NCBI GenBank assembly: GCA_030550275.1
Contig: JAUQPR010000001.1
Coordinates: forward strand, 1-64,000
Direction: 5' to 3'
Source: Bacteroidota bacterium
GTDB taxonomy: Bacteria; Bacteroidota; Ignavibacteria; Kapaibacteriales; HRBIN21
DNA length: 64,000 nucleotides
A program made the translations under genes and the position numbers. Every line of letters starts with the position of its first letter. Position 1 is the stretch's first letter. The notes under the pieces are model-generated. The model was not told the DNA's origin. It did no database searches and saw nothing but the letters and a program-made list of their open reading frames with translations. This document shows, in pieces, positions 9,923 to 18,593 of the stretch.

Positions 9923-10483
9923 CTACAGCGGGAGCTCTCCCGAGAGCACTGCCCAGAAGAACGCCACCAACACCAACGCATGCCGGATCTGCCCCGTGCG
10001 CAGCAGCTCCAGCAACTGTTCCAGCGGCAGTAGCCGCACGGCGATCTCCTCGTGTCGGTCCCACTGCGGAGCAGCAACCCGTCGGCAGCCGCGCCACAGG
10101 TAGGAGTAGCACACGTTGCTCTGGAAAGCAGGGTTTGGATAGCACACGCCCAGCAACTGCGCCGGCTGCGCCGCAGCGTACCCTGTCTCCTCGCGGCATT
10201 CGCGCTCGGCAGCCTGCCGAGGATCTTCCCCCGCTGCCACCATCCCGCCGGGGATCTCCAGCACGACCTCATCACGACCGTGCCGGTACTGCTCGATGAG
10301 CACCAGCTCGCCCTGCTCGGTGATCGGAATGATGTTGACCCACGTGGGCGTCTCCAACACGACGAATCTCCCCTCGCGTCCATCCCCGGGGTGGCGCCGC
10401 CAGACGTGCCAGGCGCTGAAGATGGTAAAATCCTGCACGAACTCGCGCCCGACCGTTTCCCAGACCACCGGTTGCGTTGGCAT
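9923..10483 (-). CDS. Nudix hydrolase, ADP-ribose pyrophosphatase type
   Basis: 186 residues. The full Nudix box (G x5 E x7 REUxEExGU) is intact at residues 80-102 (GMVAAGEDPRQAAERECREETGY with IPG before it). The preceding strands (WVNIIPITEQGELVLIEQYRHG) and the E-IPGG element fit the ADP-ribose/NDP-sugar subfamily. It likely hydrolyses ADP-ribose or sugar nucleotides. A TAGTTTTG promoter core lies 22 bases upstream and overlaps the kdsB stop codon, suggesting this gene starts its own transcript leading into parAB. Confidence 0.92.
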   Translation of the reverse strand: MPTQPVVWETVGREFVQDFTIFSAWHVWRRHPGDGREGRFVVLETPTWVNIIPITEQGELVLIEQYRHGRDEVVLEIPGGMVAAGEDPRQAAERECREETGYAAAQPAQLLGVCYPNPAFQSNVCYSYLWRGCRRVAAPQWDRHEEIAVRLLPLEQLLELLRTGQIRHALVLVAFFWAVLSGELPL

Positions 10484-10504
10484 CTTCGCAGCCCCAGACC
10501 GCTA

Positions 10505-10512
10505 CAAAACTA
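10505..10512 (-). promoter_or_regulatory. TAnnTTTG promoter core upstream of the Nudix gene
   Basis: TAGTTTTG on the minus strand, overlapping the kdsB TAG stop, ends 22 bases before the Nudix ATG. It matches the Bacteroidota-type -7 element seen at ten other places in this window. Confidence 0.5.
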
Positions 10513-11265
10513 CAACTTGCGGCGCGCCTGCCGCGCCCAGTAGCACCGCACCCAGCGCAGATCCGCCGGCACATCCACTGCATGCAGCACCTCGCGCACC
10601 ACAACGCATCCAATCCGGTATCCCGCCTCCAACAGGCGCAACTGCTCCAACCGCTCGCACTGCTCAAGCCTCCCCGGCGGAAGCGCCACAAATGCTTGCA
10701 ATACTGCCGGTCGGAAGGCATAGACGCCGACGTGCTTCCACAGGCATTCCGCCGGTGCCGCTTCAGGAGCAACGATGTACGGGATGGGCGCCCGTGAGAA
10801 GTACAGTGCCGTGCCGTCGCTGCGGAGCGCGACCTTGACAACCGAGGGCATCTGGAGCTCCCGCGCGTGTGTCAGCGGCTGCACCAGCGTTACAACATCC
10901 CAATCGCCGTGCTGTGCTGCCGTCTGCACCAGGCGGTCCAGATGCTGCGGCTGCAGCAGTGGCTCGTCGCCCTGAATGTTGAGCACCAGGTCGGCGCGCT
11001 CGCCCAGCAGCTCGTACGCACGAGCCACCCGATCGCTCCCGCTGGGGAGCTCCTCCGGCACGAGCACCACTTCTGCACCGAACTCCCGGCAGCGGCGGGC
11101 AATGCGTTCATCGTCCGTGGCAATAACGACGCGCTGGAGCTCCCGTGCAGCGGCAGCGGCTTCCCACACCCATTGGACCAGGGGCTTGCCCAGGATTTGC
11201 CGGAGTGGCTTTCCTGGCAGCCGCTGCGCGGCGTATCGGGCAGGGATAATCCCCACCGCTCTCAT
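10510..11265 (-). CDS. kdsB: 3-deoxy-manno-octulosonate cytidylyltransferase (CMP-KDO synthetase)
   Basis: Activates KDO with CTP for the inner core of lipopolysaccharide. It is 251 residues, the family length. The N-terminus IIPARYAAQRLPGKPL is the nucleotide-binding signature. VVIATDDERIA, LPSGSDRVARA, LNIQGDEPLL and the late WKHVGVYAF are all standard KdsB positions. ATG 11265 overlaps the gatC stop (ATGA). Its presence implies an outer membrane with KDO-containing lipopolysaccharide. No other KDO gene is in the window. Confidence 0.96.
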   Translation of the reverse strand: MRAVGIIPARYAAQRLPGKPLRQILGKPLVQWVWEAAAAARELQRVVIATDDERIARRCREFGAEVVLVPEELPSGSDRVARAYELLGERADLVLNIQGDEPLLQPQHLDRLVQTAAQHGDWDVVTLVQPLTHARELQMPSVVKVALRSDGTALYFSRAPIPYIVAPEAAPAECLWKHVGVYAFRPAVLQAFVALPPGRLEQCERLEQLRLLEAGYRIGCVVVREVLHAVDVPADLRWVRCYWARQARRKL

Positions 11266-11558
11266 TCGATGACCTTCGGCACGCGGAAGAAGACCCCATC
11301 GTGCCGCGGGGCATTCCGCAGAGCTTCCTCGCGTGGAAGTGATTCCCTCGGCTCATCCTCCCGGAGGGCGTTCTCTACCTCTACAACGTGCGTCAACGGC
11401 TCCACGCCCTCCAGCTCCAGTTGCTGCAGCACCTGGACGAACTCCACGATGCGCTGGAACTGCTCGGCAAAGCTCTCCAACTCCTCCGCCGAAAAGCGCA
11501 GTCGGGCTAATTCGGCGATTCGCTCGACCAGCTCGCGGGCATCCTCGCGTGCGCCCAT
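11262..11558 (-). CDS. gatC: Asp-tRNA(Asn)/Glu-tRNA(Gln) amidotransferase subunit C
   Basis: The small subunit that stabilises the GatA-GatB complex, which amidates mischarged Glu-tRNA(Gln) or Asp-tRNA(Asn). It is 98 residues. The N-terminal helix VERIAELARLRFSAEELESFAEQF and the later VEPLTHVVEVENALREDEP with LRNAPRHDGVFFRVPKVIE at the C-terminus match GatC closely. gatA and gatB are not in the window. It overlaps kdsB by four bases, and its 5' end lies inside the plsC coding region (52-base overlap in a different frame). Confidence 0.95.
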   Translation of the reverse strand: MGAREDARELVERIAELARLRFSAEELESFAEQFQRIVEFVQVLQQLELEGVEPLTHVVEVENALREDEPRESLPREEALRNAPRHDGVFFRVPKVIE

Positions 11559-12280
11559 GAGTCCAAGCCCTCGGAAAGTTCAACAAGCCACCGCTGCAGA
11601 AGCATTCGGACGCGCTCCTGATAGCCTTGCTGTTCCTGCCGCTCCATCGGTGGCGGCGGAAGCGGCTCCCCAATGCGCACCCGCACCGTGCCAGGAAGGA
11701 AGCGCAGCCGGTGCCGAGGTAGCAACCGGTAGGTGCCCGCAATCGCCACTGGCACGACCGGATGCCCCACCATTGCTGCCAGAACAAACGCCCCTCGGCG
11801 GAATGCCCTCAATTGCCCGTCCGGCGTGCGCTCCCCTTCGGGGAAGACCACTGGGGAGAGCCCGTACTGCTGCAGTTGCTGCGCTGCCTGCTGCAACTGC
11901 CGCCAGGCTGCAAGGCTCTGCCCTCGCGCAATCGGCACATAGGGCATCCGACGCAGCACCCAGCCGAACAACGGGATGCGCTGCAGCTCCTCTTTGTACA
12001 AAAAGCACAGCCCCGGCGGAAGCACCGCCAACAGCACGGGAATGTCCAGCAAGCTGGCGTGATTGCACACGTAGATGACGGGGCTCCCCACCGGCGCCGT
12101 CCCTTCGACCAGAAGCCGTACGCCGCACAGCCGCAAGATCCGGCGTCCCCAGCGCTGCGATTCCCACAGCAGCTCCTCCCGCGTGCGCCAGGGCAGCAGT
12201 GCCCAAACGGAGCGGATCGCCGTGTACAGCACTAATGCAGCCGCTCTCAGAACGAACCCCACAACACCCCCGCGCCACAT
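11507..12280 (-). CDS. plsC: 1-acyl-sn-glycerol-3-phosphate acyltransferase (PlsC-like)
   Basis: Transfers an acyl chain to lysophosphatidic acid to make phosphatidic acid. It is 257 residues. An N-terminal hydrophobic helix (about residues 7-30) anchors it. The catalytic NHASLLD (His74, Asp79) is the HX4D motif, and FPEGERT at about 146-152 is the glycerophosphate-binding motif. The ATG at 12280 begins MWRGGVVGFVLRAA, placing the anchor helix at the N-terminus; it lies 2 bases after the DUF4286 stop. The 3' end overlaps gatC by 52 bases. Confidence 0.93.
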   Translation of the reverse strand: MWRGGVVGFVLRAAALVLYTAIRSVWALLPWRTREELLWESQRWGRRILRLCGVRLLVEGTAPVGSPVIYVCNHASLLDIPVLLAVLPPGLCFLYKEELQRIPLFGWVLRRMPYVPIARGQSLAAWRQLQQAAQQLQQYGLSPVVFPEGERTPDGQLRAFRRGAFVLAAMVGHPVVPVAIAGTYRLLPRHRLRFLPGTVRVRIGEPLPPPPMERQEQQGYQERVRMLLQRWLVELSEGLDSWAHARMPASWSSESPN

Positions 12281-12282
12281 CC

Positions 12283-12600
12283 CTACTCCGCCTGCGGAGG
12301 TATCCAGCAAGCACGCCTGTGAAGGAGCGACCGCCGCACCTGTACATCCGCGCCGAAGCGCTCCTGATGCTTCTGCCGCAGCGCCGGTGCCCACTGCCGC
12401 TCGTAGTGCGCAAACTGTTCCGCCGAAGGGCATTCGTACTCCACCCAAAACTCCCCCTCCTCCGAGCTCGCCTCCCATAGGGACGCCGCACGGAAGCACC
12501 CAGACGCCAACACCTCCGGAATGTGCTCCCGTTCCATCCACTCCGCCCACTCCTGTGCCCGCTCAGGACGGACCCACACCCGCACGACGTAGCGGAGCAT
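12283..12600 (-). CDS. DUF4286 family protein
   Basis: 105 residues, soluble. The pattern MLRYVVRVWVRPERAQEWAEWM then HIPEVLASGCFRAASL, FWVEYECPSAEQFAHYER and APALRQKHQERFG fits the DUF4286 family, a ferredoxin-like (dimeric alpha-beta barrel) fold common in Bacteroidota. The function is not known. ATG 12600 is preferred over upstream alternatives because conservation starts there. It is head-to-head with the giant glycosyltransferase (68 bases apart) and runs directly into plsC. Confidence 0.85.
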   Translation of the reverse strand: MLRYVVRVWVRPERAQEWAEWMEREHIPEVLASGCFRAASLWEASSEEGEFWVEYECPSAEQFAHYERQWAPALRQKHQERFGADVQVRRSLLHRRACWIPPQAE

Positions 12601-12668
12601 CCCCGCGGTAAAGCTGTGGCACACAACAGCCGATAATGCCTGTGCACGTTGCACACCCGGCAACAGCA

Positions 12669-15600
12669 ATGGCGCTGCCCAAGGTCTCCGTGGTCATCCC
12701 CTGCTACAATTGTGCCGACACACTTCGAGAAACCGTGGCAAGCATTGCGGCTCAAAATTACGCCAGCCTGGAGCTTCTCCTGGTCAACGACGGCAGCACC
12801 GACGGCACCGCAGCACTGCTTGACGAACTCTCCGCTGCACTTCCCTTCGCGCGCGTTGTGGAGCATCCGCACAATCGCGGTCCCGCAGCAGCGCTCAACA
12901 CCGGAGTTGCCCACGCCCAGGGGAAGTACATCCTGCCGTGCGGCGCTGATGACAAGCTCAGCGAAAACTACATCAGCGCCTGCGTTGCCGCGTTGGAGCA
13001 GCATCCCGAATGTGGCTTTGCCTATCCGGAGTGGCAGCAAGACTTCGGCGAATCCACCCAGCGCCACCGCTTTCCGGAGTGGTCTACGCTCGCCCAAGAG
13101 CTGCGGATCTACTGCCATCTCCCTGCGCACACGCTCTTCCGCCGCCAGCTCTGGGAAACTGTTGGAGGCTTCTGCGAAGAGCTGCCTGCCTACGAGGATT
13201 GGGACTTTTGGCTTGGTTGCGTTGAGCACGGTGCAATAGGAATCCGCGTCCCCGGCATTACACTCTTCTACCGAGTGCGCTCCACAGGGCAACTCCGGCG
13301 CCATCGTGTACGGGACCGGGAGCTCAAGGCGCGCATCGTGCTGCGGCATCCCCGCTGGTTCACCCCCGCACAGCAGCGCTGGGCACAGGGCTTACTCGCA
13401 GGCGATCCCGTCTGCGAAGCGCTCGACCCAGGCGTTGGCTGGCTGGCGTATCCGCCGACGTCCTTTGCACCCGACCGCTGGCAACAGCCGCCCACCACCG
13501 ACCATCCCCCCATCATCTCTGTGCTGATGCGCACCCGGAACCGACCTCAACTCTTACGCAACGCCCTGGAGAGCCTCCGGCAGCAGCGCTTCCGCAACTT
13601 TGAGGTCGTGTTGGTCAACGACGGTGGCGAAGACATCTCCGCCGTGTGCGCTGAATTCCCCGATCTGTGCATCCGCGCTGTGCAGCATGAACGGCAGCAC
13701 GGGGAAGCTGCAGCCCTCAATACCGCCGCCGAACTCGCCCAGGGCGAGTACATCGCGTACCTGGATGATGATGATGCGTTCGAGCCGGAGCACCTCTGGA
13801 CTCTGCTGGCGCATCTTCAGCGCTTTGCCTGGCAACGGGTTGTCTACGGCGATGCTGTCATTGTGCGCTACCGGATGGAGGAGAACGGTCAGCTCCTCAT
13901 CACCGGCAGAGAGCCCCTCCCGGCACGCCCATTCTCGGTGCAGGAGCTCTCCGTTGGGAACATCGCCCCTATGGGCTGCTTTCTGCACGAGCGCCGTTGC
14001 TTTGAGGAGATGGGCCTCTTCGATGAACGGCTCTCCACGCACGAGGACTGGGAATTCTGGCTCCGCTTAGCCCACCGCTACCGGTTCGCGCACGTTGCTG
14101 CTGCAACCTACCAGTACCGACGCCCTGAGCACGGCGGCAGCGTCTCTGACCGCCTTGCGGCGGATATGCTGCGCACGGCTCGGCTCATCCACTACCGGTA
14201 CCGCCACCTGGAGAGCTCCGAGGCGGTTCGGCGAGCGCGGGCAGGGCAACTCCGCTTTCTGGAGCAGAAGCTGCGCAATGCCGGGCATCGCCTCATCCCC
14301 ATTGTCCTCTTCCCACCCGAAGAGCGGGGACTGCTGCAGCGGTGCCTGGAATCGCTCCATACCGGTGCTGGGAACATCGGATATACCCTCGGCGCTGTGC
14401 TCCATCCCCGGCTTCCCAACACTGTGCAGGAATTCCTCCGGCAGGAGAGCGAAGCCGGACGCCTGCACCTGATCTCGCCTGAAGAGCTTCCGCAGCTTGC
14501 TACAAGCGCAGACTCTATCGTGCTACTGGACGGCTGTGTCGAACTCCCTGCGGGCTGGCTGGAAGCGCTCGTCCAGCCGTTGCAGAACCATCCCTCCTGT
14601 GCCCTCGCGGGACTTGCTGTACGAGCGGCTGAATCTGTGAGCGCCAATGCTGCCTGGGCTACAGGGGTGCTGGAGAGCCCATGCATTGCCGTACGTTCAA
14701 CGCTGTTGCAGGAATGCCTATCGAAGGGGAGCTTCTCAGAGCTGCGGCAGGAGCTGTACCATCATGCCCGTGCTGCAGGTCTCCAGCACGTGCTCGTAGA
14801 GGAGCCGAGTGCTCGAGCACTCCGTCCCTCTGCCCCGCCCGAAGCAGCTCAGCAGCCGTGCGCGGCACCTTTGGTCTCCATCATCATCTGCGTGCACAAC
14901 GCGTGGCACTACACCGAAGCGTGCCTCCGTTCGATTTTGGAAACCCCAACATCGGTCGCCTACGAGCTCATCGTCGTTGACAATGCCAGCACCGACGAAA
15001 CCTTGTCAGCGCTTGAAGAGCTGCGCCAGCGCGTACCTCAGCTTCGGGTCATTCGCCGCACGGAGAACGACTCCTTCTCACGGGCGAACAACATTGGGGC
15101 AGCGCACGCACGCGGGGAATACCTGCTGTTTCTCAACAACGACACCTTCGTGCAGCCAGGCTGGCTGGAGGCGCTCGTGGAGGAGTTCTGTGCCCATCCT
15201 GAGACCGGCATCCAAGGGGGACGACTGCTCTACGCCAACGGTCGGATTCAGCACGCGGGGATGGCCTTCGGTAGCATCGGCAACAGACCACCGATGCCCT
15301 TCCACCTCTACCTGCTCTCGGAGGCGGATGCTCCGTGGGTCAGCCGCCGCCGCCCGCTACAGTTTGCCACCGGCGCTTGCTTGGGAATTCGCCGCTCCCT
15401 GTTTTGGCTGCTTGGTGGCTTCGATGAAGGCTACGCCTGGGGCTGGGAAGATGTCGACCTCTGCGTTCGGGCACGCCAATTGGGCTGGGCAGTGGTGTAC
15501 AACCCCGCTATCACTGTTTTCCACTTCGAGTCGGTGACGAAACGGGCAGCCTTCTCCGACGATGCTGCACCACAGGAACGGAGCAACCGACGGCGCTTTC

Positions 15601-18593
15601 TCACCCGTTGGAGCGCCTTCGTTCAGCCTGACGCTGCAGCTCTCTACGCTGAAGACGGCTTCAAATGCGAAAACGGGCTTCCTTCGCCCTCGCCGCTACT
15701 GCGCCCCGACCGTCGGCATCTACGCACCAGCTTCGACGAAGAGTTCTGGAACCGTCCTTGGGCAACGGCACGCACAGCGCTGTTCTGCCTTACGCCCAGC
15801 ATCGGCGATTCGCTGTTGATCTCCGCAATTATCGCCCAGGTCAAGCAGCAGTTTCCCACCGTTCGCATCACCGTCTGTGCCGAGCAGCACATCCAGGACC
15901 TCTTGCGGCATCACCCAGCGGTGGAGCGCTACATCCCACCCGGTGGACTTGAAGAATTCCTTGCTCGGCGCAGCTCCGATATCGTGGTGGACTACACCCT
16001 CCTGCTGGCACAATTGCCGGAGTACTACAACGGTATCGGCTTGTGGGAGATTCTCGCCAACATCGCTGGCGTTCGGCTGCACAACCCCCGCGTGCACTAC
16101 AGCGTCGAACCCGAGGAAGCCGAGTGGGCAGCGCGTTTCCTGGGCTCTTTGCGCGGACAAATCGTCTACGGTCTTCACCTTCAGACCGAACGCGATCCCA
16201 AGCGCAGCTATCCCCACATCCGGGAGCTGCTGCAGCTCCTGAGCGAACGCTTTCCACAGGCACTGTTCCTGCTCTTCGGCTCGCGCCCACTACCGGAACC
16301 GCTGCCCGAACGGGTGCTCGATTGCGCAGCGCTTGGACTCACGCTCCGGCAGCAAATTGCAGTGTCCCAGCACTGTGTAGCCTTCCTCTGCATTGACAGC
16401 GCCTTCTTCCACATCGCGCGCCTCCTGTGGCGGCGTCCAACGCTGCTGCTCTGCGGAGTAACCAACCCAACGCTGTGGCCATGGCATCGCCCCTTTGGAG
16501 CGCTTTCGGCCAGCGGTCTTCCGTGCCTGCACTGCTACTGGCAGACGCCGTGCAATGTGGAGTGTATGCAGCAACTGGCTCCCGCGGCTATTGCCCATGC
16601 GTTTGAGCAGCTCTGCCGTGGGCAGCTCCCCCAGGAGCCGAAGCCTCCGGTGGTGCAGCTCCAGCTTCGGGCTGAAATGGACTGGAAGGTAGCGCTCATT
16701 ACCGCGCTGCGTCGGCATCCTGGAGCGCGCCTTGTGGTGCTTGCCCCTGCTGGATTGCTTCCAGCAGCGGCGCCGAACTGGAATGGGGTCGAAGTCCAAG
16801 AAGTCCAGCCATCTGCCATGTCGGTTGAGCCAAAGGTGCACATTGCTTGGGAGGGCTCCCAGTTTGTCTACCACTCGCTGGCATTGGTCAACCGCGAGCT
16901 CGCACGGGTGCTCCTGCAGGCGGGAGTAGAGCTCAGCCTGGTACCGTACGAACCTGATGAGTTCACGCCCAGCCAGGAGTACGCATGCCTCCGAGAGCGC
17001 GATATCCGCCAGCGTCCGCTCCCGGGAGTTCCGCAGATATGGGTGCGGCACCAATGGCCGCCGAACCCACTGCCCCCACCCCCGGGCACGCGCTGGATTG
17101 TGATGCAGCCGTACGAATTCGGTGCGCTGCCTCGGCGCTTCCTTGCGGCATTCGAGCGCGCCGATGAGGTCTGGACCCCATCGAGTGCCTCGCGTCTGGC
17201 ATTCGTACGCTCGGGTATCCCGCCGGAGAAGGTGCAGATCATCCCCAACGGGGTCAACCCTGAGCGCTTTCGCCCTACTGGACCAATTCGCCCCTTGCCG
17301 ACGCAGAAGCGCTTCCGCTTCCTCTTCGTCGGAGGCACAACCTTCCGCAAGGGAATTGACATCCTGCTGCGCGCCTACGCCCGCGCCTTCACAGCAGAGG
17401 ACGATGTCTGCTTGGTCATCAAAGCCTTCGGGCAGGAGAGCGTCTACCGCGGCAGCACGATGGAGGAGCTCATCGAGCGATTCCGCCAGATGGCAGGAGC
17501 ACCCGAAATCGTGCTCCTGTGCGAGCACTTGAGCGACGAGGAGATGCCCGCCCTGTACCGCGCCTGCACGGTGTTTGTCAGCCCGTACCGCGGAGAGGGC
17601 TTCTCACTGCCGACCCTGGAAGCCATGGCATGCGGACTGCCCGTGGTGGTCACCGCCGGAGGAGCAACCGATGACTTCGTGGACGACAGCGTTGGCTGGC
17701 GCATCCCTGCCCGCCACCGTTCTTTGGGCTGGAGCATTGACGGCATGGAGACGGTCGCCGAAGCATTCGTGCTGGAACCCGACGAGCTGGCTCTTGCGCG
17801 GCTGCTGCGCGAACTGTACGAACACCCTGAACAGCTCTTCCTCAAAGGGCTCAACGCCTCCTACCGCGCACGCTCCCAATGGAATTGGAAACGCGCCGCC
17901 GTGCGCTTGCTCGCACGCGTGGATTTCCACCTGGGGACCCGACTTGCCGCTCAAGCCGCCGAGCGGCTTCCCGACCCCGATGATGGTTGTATCCGGCTCG
18001 GTGCAGCCGAGCATGCCCTCCGCATGGGCAAGCCGGAAGCAGCGCTTCAGCTCTACCGCCGTGCCTTGGAAGACCCCGCGCTGCCGCCTTCGTACGCCGT
18101 GCGTGCACGGGTGCAATCAGCTCTTCTGCTGCTTGCACAGGAGGACATCGCTGGTGCCGAGGAGCTCCTCCGCCAGGCAGCTGCTACTGCCCCCGACCAT
18201 CCGGATATCCTCTACACCGATGCCCTGCTGCGCGCATACACTGGCGAATTTTCTCTGGCATGCACTCGCTTGGAGCACCTTCTGCAGCACTGGCAGCACC
18301 TGCGCACCCAAACCGTGCTGGGGCTCACCGCCGAGCGGCTACTCCTGGACTTGGGGCGATTCCTCCTCCTGAGCGGCACACCGAACGCCGCAGTCACCGT
18401 GCTGGAGATGCTTCCCGACCACCCAGAGCTACTGATGGAGGCATTGGAAGTTGCCCAGGCAACCCAGGCATACGAACTTGCTGAACGGCTCTCGGCACGG
18501 CTTGCCCGGCTCTGCGGCGAACCTACTGCAGGAGCGGCAACACCAAGCGCTCCAACTGCTCTACCTGCTGCACCGTTGCCGCCTCAGCAATGA
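12669..18593 (+). CDS. Giant multi-domain glycosyltransferase (three GT2 plus a degenerate GT2, GT9, GT4, TPR)
   Basis: One uninterrupted reading frame of 1,974 residues (ATG 12669, MALPKVSVVIPCYN; an ATG at 12636 would add 11). Domains, rough positions: GT2 5-230 with GADD as the DxD-like site; GT2 280-500 with YLDDDDAFE; a degenerate GT2-like segment 540-700 (LLDGCVELPAGW, no clear catalytic acids); GT2 735-960 with LNNDTFV and WEDVDLC; a GT9 heptosyltransferase-like domain 1035-1315 (FCLTPSIGDSLLISAI, IDSAFFHIARLL); GT4 1385-1755 (FVGGTTFRKGIDILLRAY and the E-x7-E site EGFSLPTLE); TPR-like helices 1757-1940; low-complexity Ala/Pro tail. There is no signal peptide or membrane span, so it is cytoplasmic. 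It probably builds a surface glycan, perhaps several linkages of one repeat. No nearby wzx/wzy/wzm genes. Convergent 71-base overlap with the phosphohexomutase. Confidence 0.95.
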   Translation: MALPKVSVVIPCYNCADTLRETVASIAAQNYASLELLLVNDGSTDGTAALLDELSAALPFARVVEHPHNRGPAAALNTGVAHAQGKYILPCGADDKLSENYISACVAALEQHPECGFAYPEWQQDFGESTQRHRFPEWSTLAQELRIYCHLPAHTLFRRQLWETVGGFCEELPAYEDWDFWLGCVEHGAIGIRVPGITLFYRVRSTGQLRRHRVRDRELKARIVLRHPRWFTPAQQRWAQGLLAGDPVCEALDPGVGWLAYPPTSFAPDRWQQPPTTDHPPIISVLMRTRNRPQLLRNALESLRQQRFRNFEVVLVNDGGEDISAVCAEFPDLCIRAVQHERQHGEAAALNTAAELAQGEYIAYLDDDDAFEPEHLWTLLAHLQRFAWQRVVYGDAVIVRYRMEENGQLLITGREPLPARPFSVQELSVGNIAPMGCFLHERRCFEEMGLFDERLSTHEDWEFWLRLAHRYRFAHVAAATYQYRRPEHGGSVSDRLAADMLRTARLIHYRYRHLESSEAVRRARAGQLRFLEQKLRNAGHRLIPIVLFPPEERGLLQRCLESLHTGAGNIGYTLGAVLHPRLPNTVQEFLRQESEAGRLHLISPEELPQLATSADSIVLLDGCVELPAGWLEALVQPLQNHPSCALAGLAVRAAESVSANAAWATGVLESPCIAVRSTLLQECLSKGSFSELRQELYHHARAAGLQHVLVEEPSARALRPSAPPEAAQQPCAAPLVSIIICVHNAWHYTEACLRSILETPTSVAYELIVVDNASTDETLSALEELRQRVPQLRVIRRTENDSFSRANNIGAAHARGEYLLFLNNDTFVQPGWLEALVEEFCAHPETGIQGGRLLYANGRIQHAGMAFGSIGNRPPMPFHLYLLSEADAPWVSRRRPLQFATGACLGIRRSLFWLLGGFDEGYAWGWEDVDLCVRARQLGWAVVYNPAITVFHFESVTKRAAFSDDAAPQERSNRRRFLTRWSAFVQPDAAALYAEDGFKCENGLPSPSPLLRPDRRHLRTSFDEEFWNRPWATARTALFCLTPSIGDSLLISAIIAQVKQQFPTVRITVCAEQHIQDLLRHHPAVERYIPPGGLEEFLARRSSDIVVDYTLLLAQLPEYYNGIGLWEILANIAGVRLHNPRVHYSVEPEEAEWAARFLGSLRGQIVYGLHLQTERDPKRSYPHIRELLQLLSERFPQALFLLFGSRPLPEPLPERVLDCAALGLTLRQQIAVSQHCVAFLCIDSAFFHIARLLWRRPTLLLCGVTNPTLWPWHRPFGALSASGLPCLHCYWQTPCNVECMQQLAPAAIAHAFEQLCRGQLPQEPKPPVVQLQLRAEMDWKVALITALRRHPGARLVVLAPAGLLPAAAPNWNGVEVQEVQPSAMSVEPKVHIAWEGSQFVYHSLALVNRELARVLLQAGVELSLVPYEPDEFTPSQEYACLRERDIRQRPLPGVPQIWVRHQWPPNPLPPPPGTRWIVMQPYEFGALPRRFLAAFERADEVWTPSSASRLAFVRSGIPPEKVQIIPNGVNPERFRPTGPIRPLPTQKRFRFLFVGGTTFRKGIDILLRAYARAFTAEDDVCLVIKAFGQESVYRGSTMEELIERFRQMAGAPEIVLLCEHLSDEEMPALYRACTVFVSPYRGEGFSLPTLEAMACGLPVVVTAGGATDDFVDDSVGWRIPARHRSLGWSIDGMETVAEAFVLEPDELALARLLRELYEHPEQLFLKGLNASYRARSQWNWKRAAVRLLARVDFHLGTRLAAQAAERLPDPDDGCIRLGAAEHALRMGKPEAALQLYRRALEDPALPPSYAVRARVQSALLLLAQEDIAGAEELLRQAAATAPDHPDILYTDALLRAYTGEFSLACTRLEHLLQHWQHLRTQTVLGLTAERLLLDLGRFLLLSGTPNAAVTVLEMLPDHPELLMEALEVAQATQAYELAERLSARLARLCGEPTAGAATPSAPTALPAAPLPPQQ

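Noticed and set aside
11580-13349. 589-codon minus-strand open frame across plsC, DUF4286 and the start of the giant glycosyltransferase
   Set aside because: It overlaps plsC in another frame and lies antisense to the first GT2 domain, with no motifs.
16290-17528. 412-codon minus-strand open frame inside the giant glycosyltransferase
   Set aside because: Antisense to the GT9/GT4 domains with no motifs of its own.
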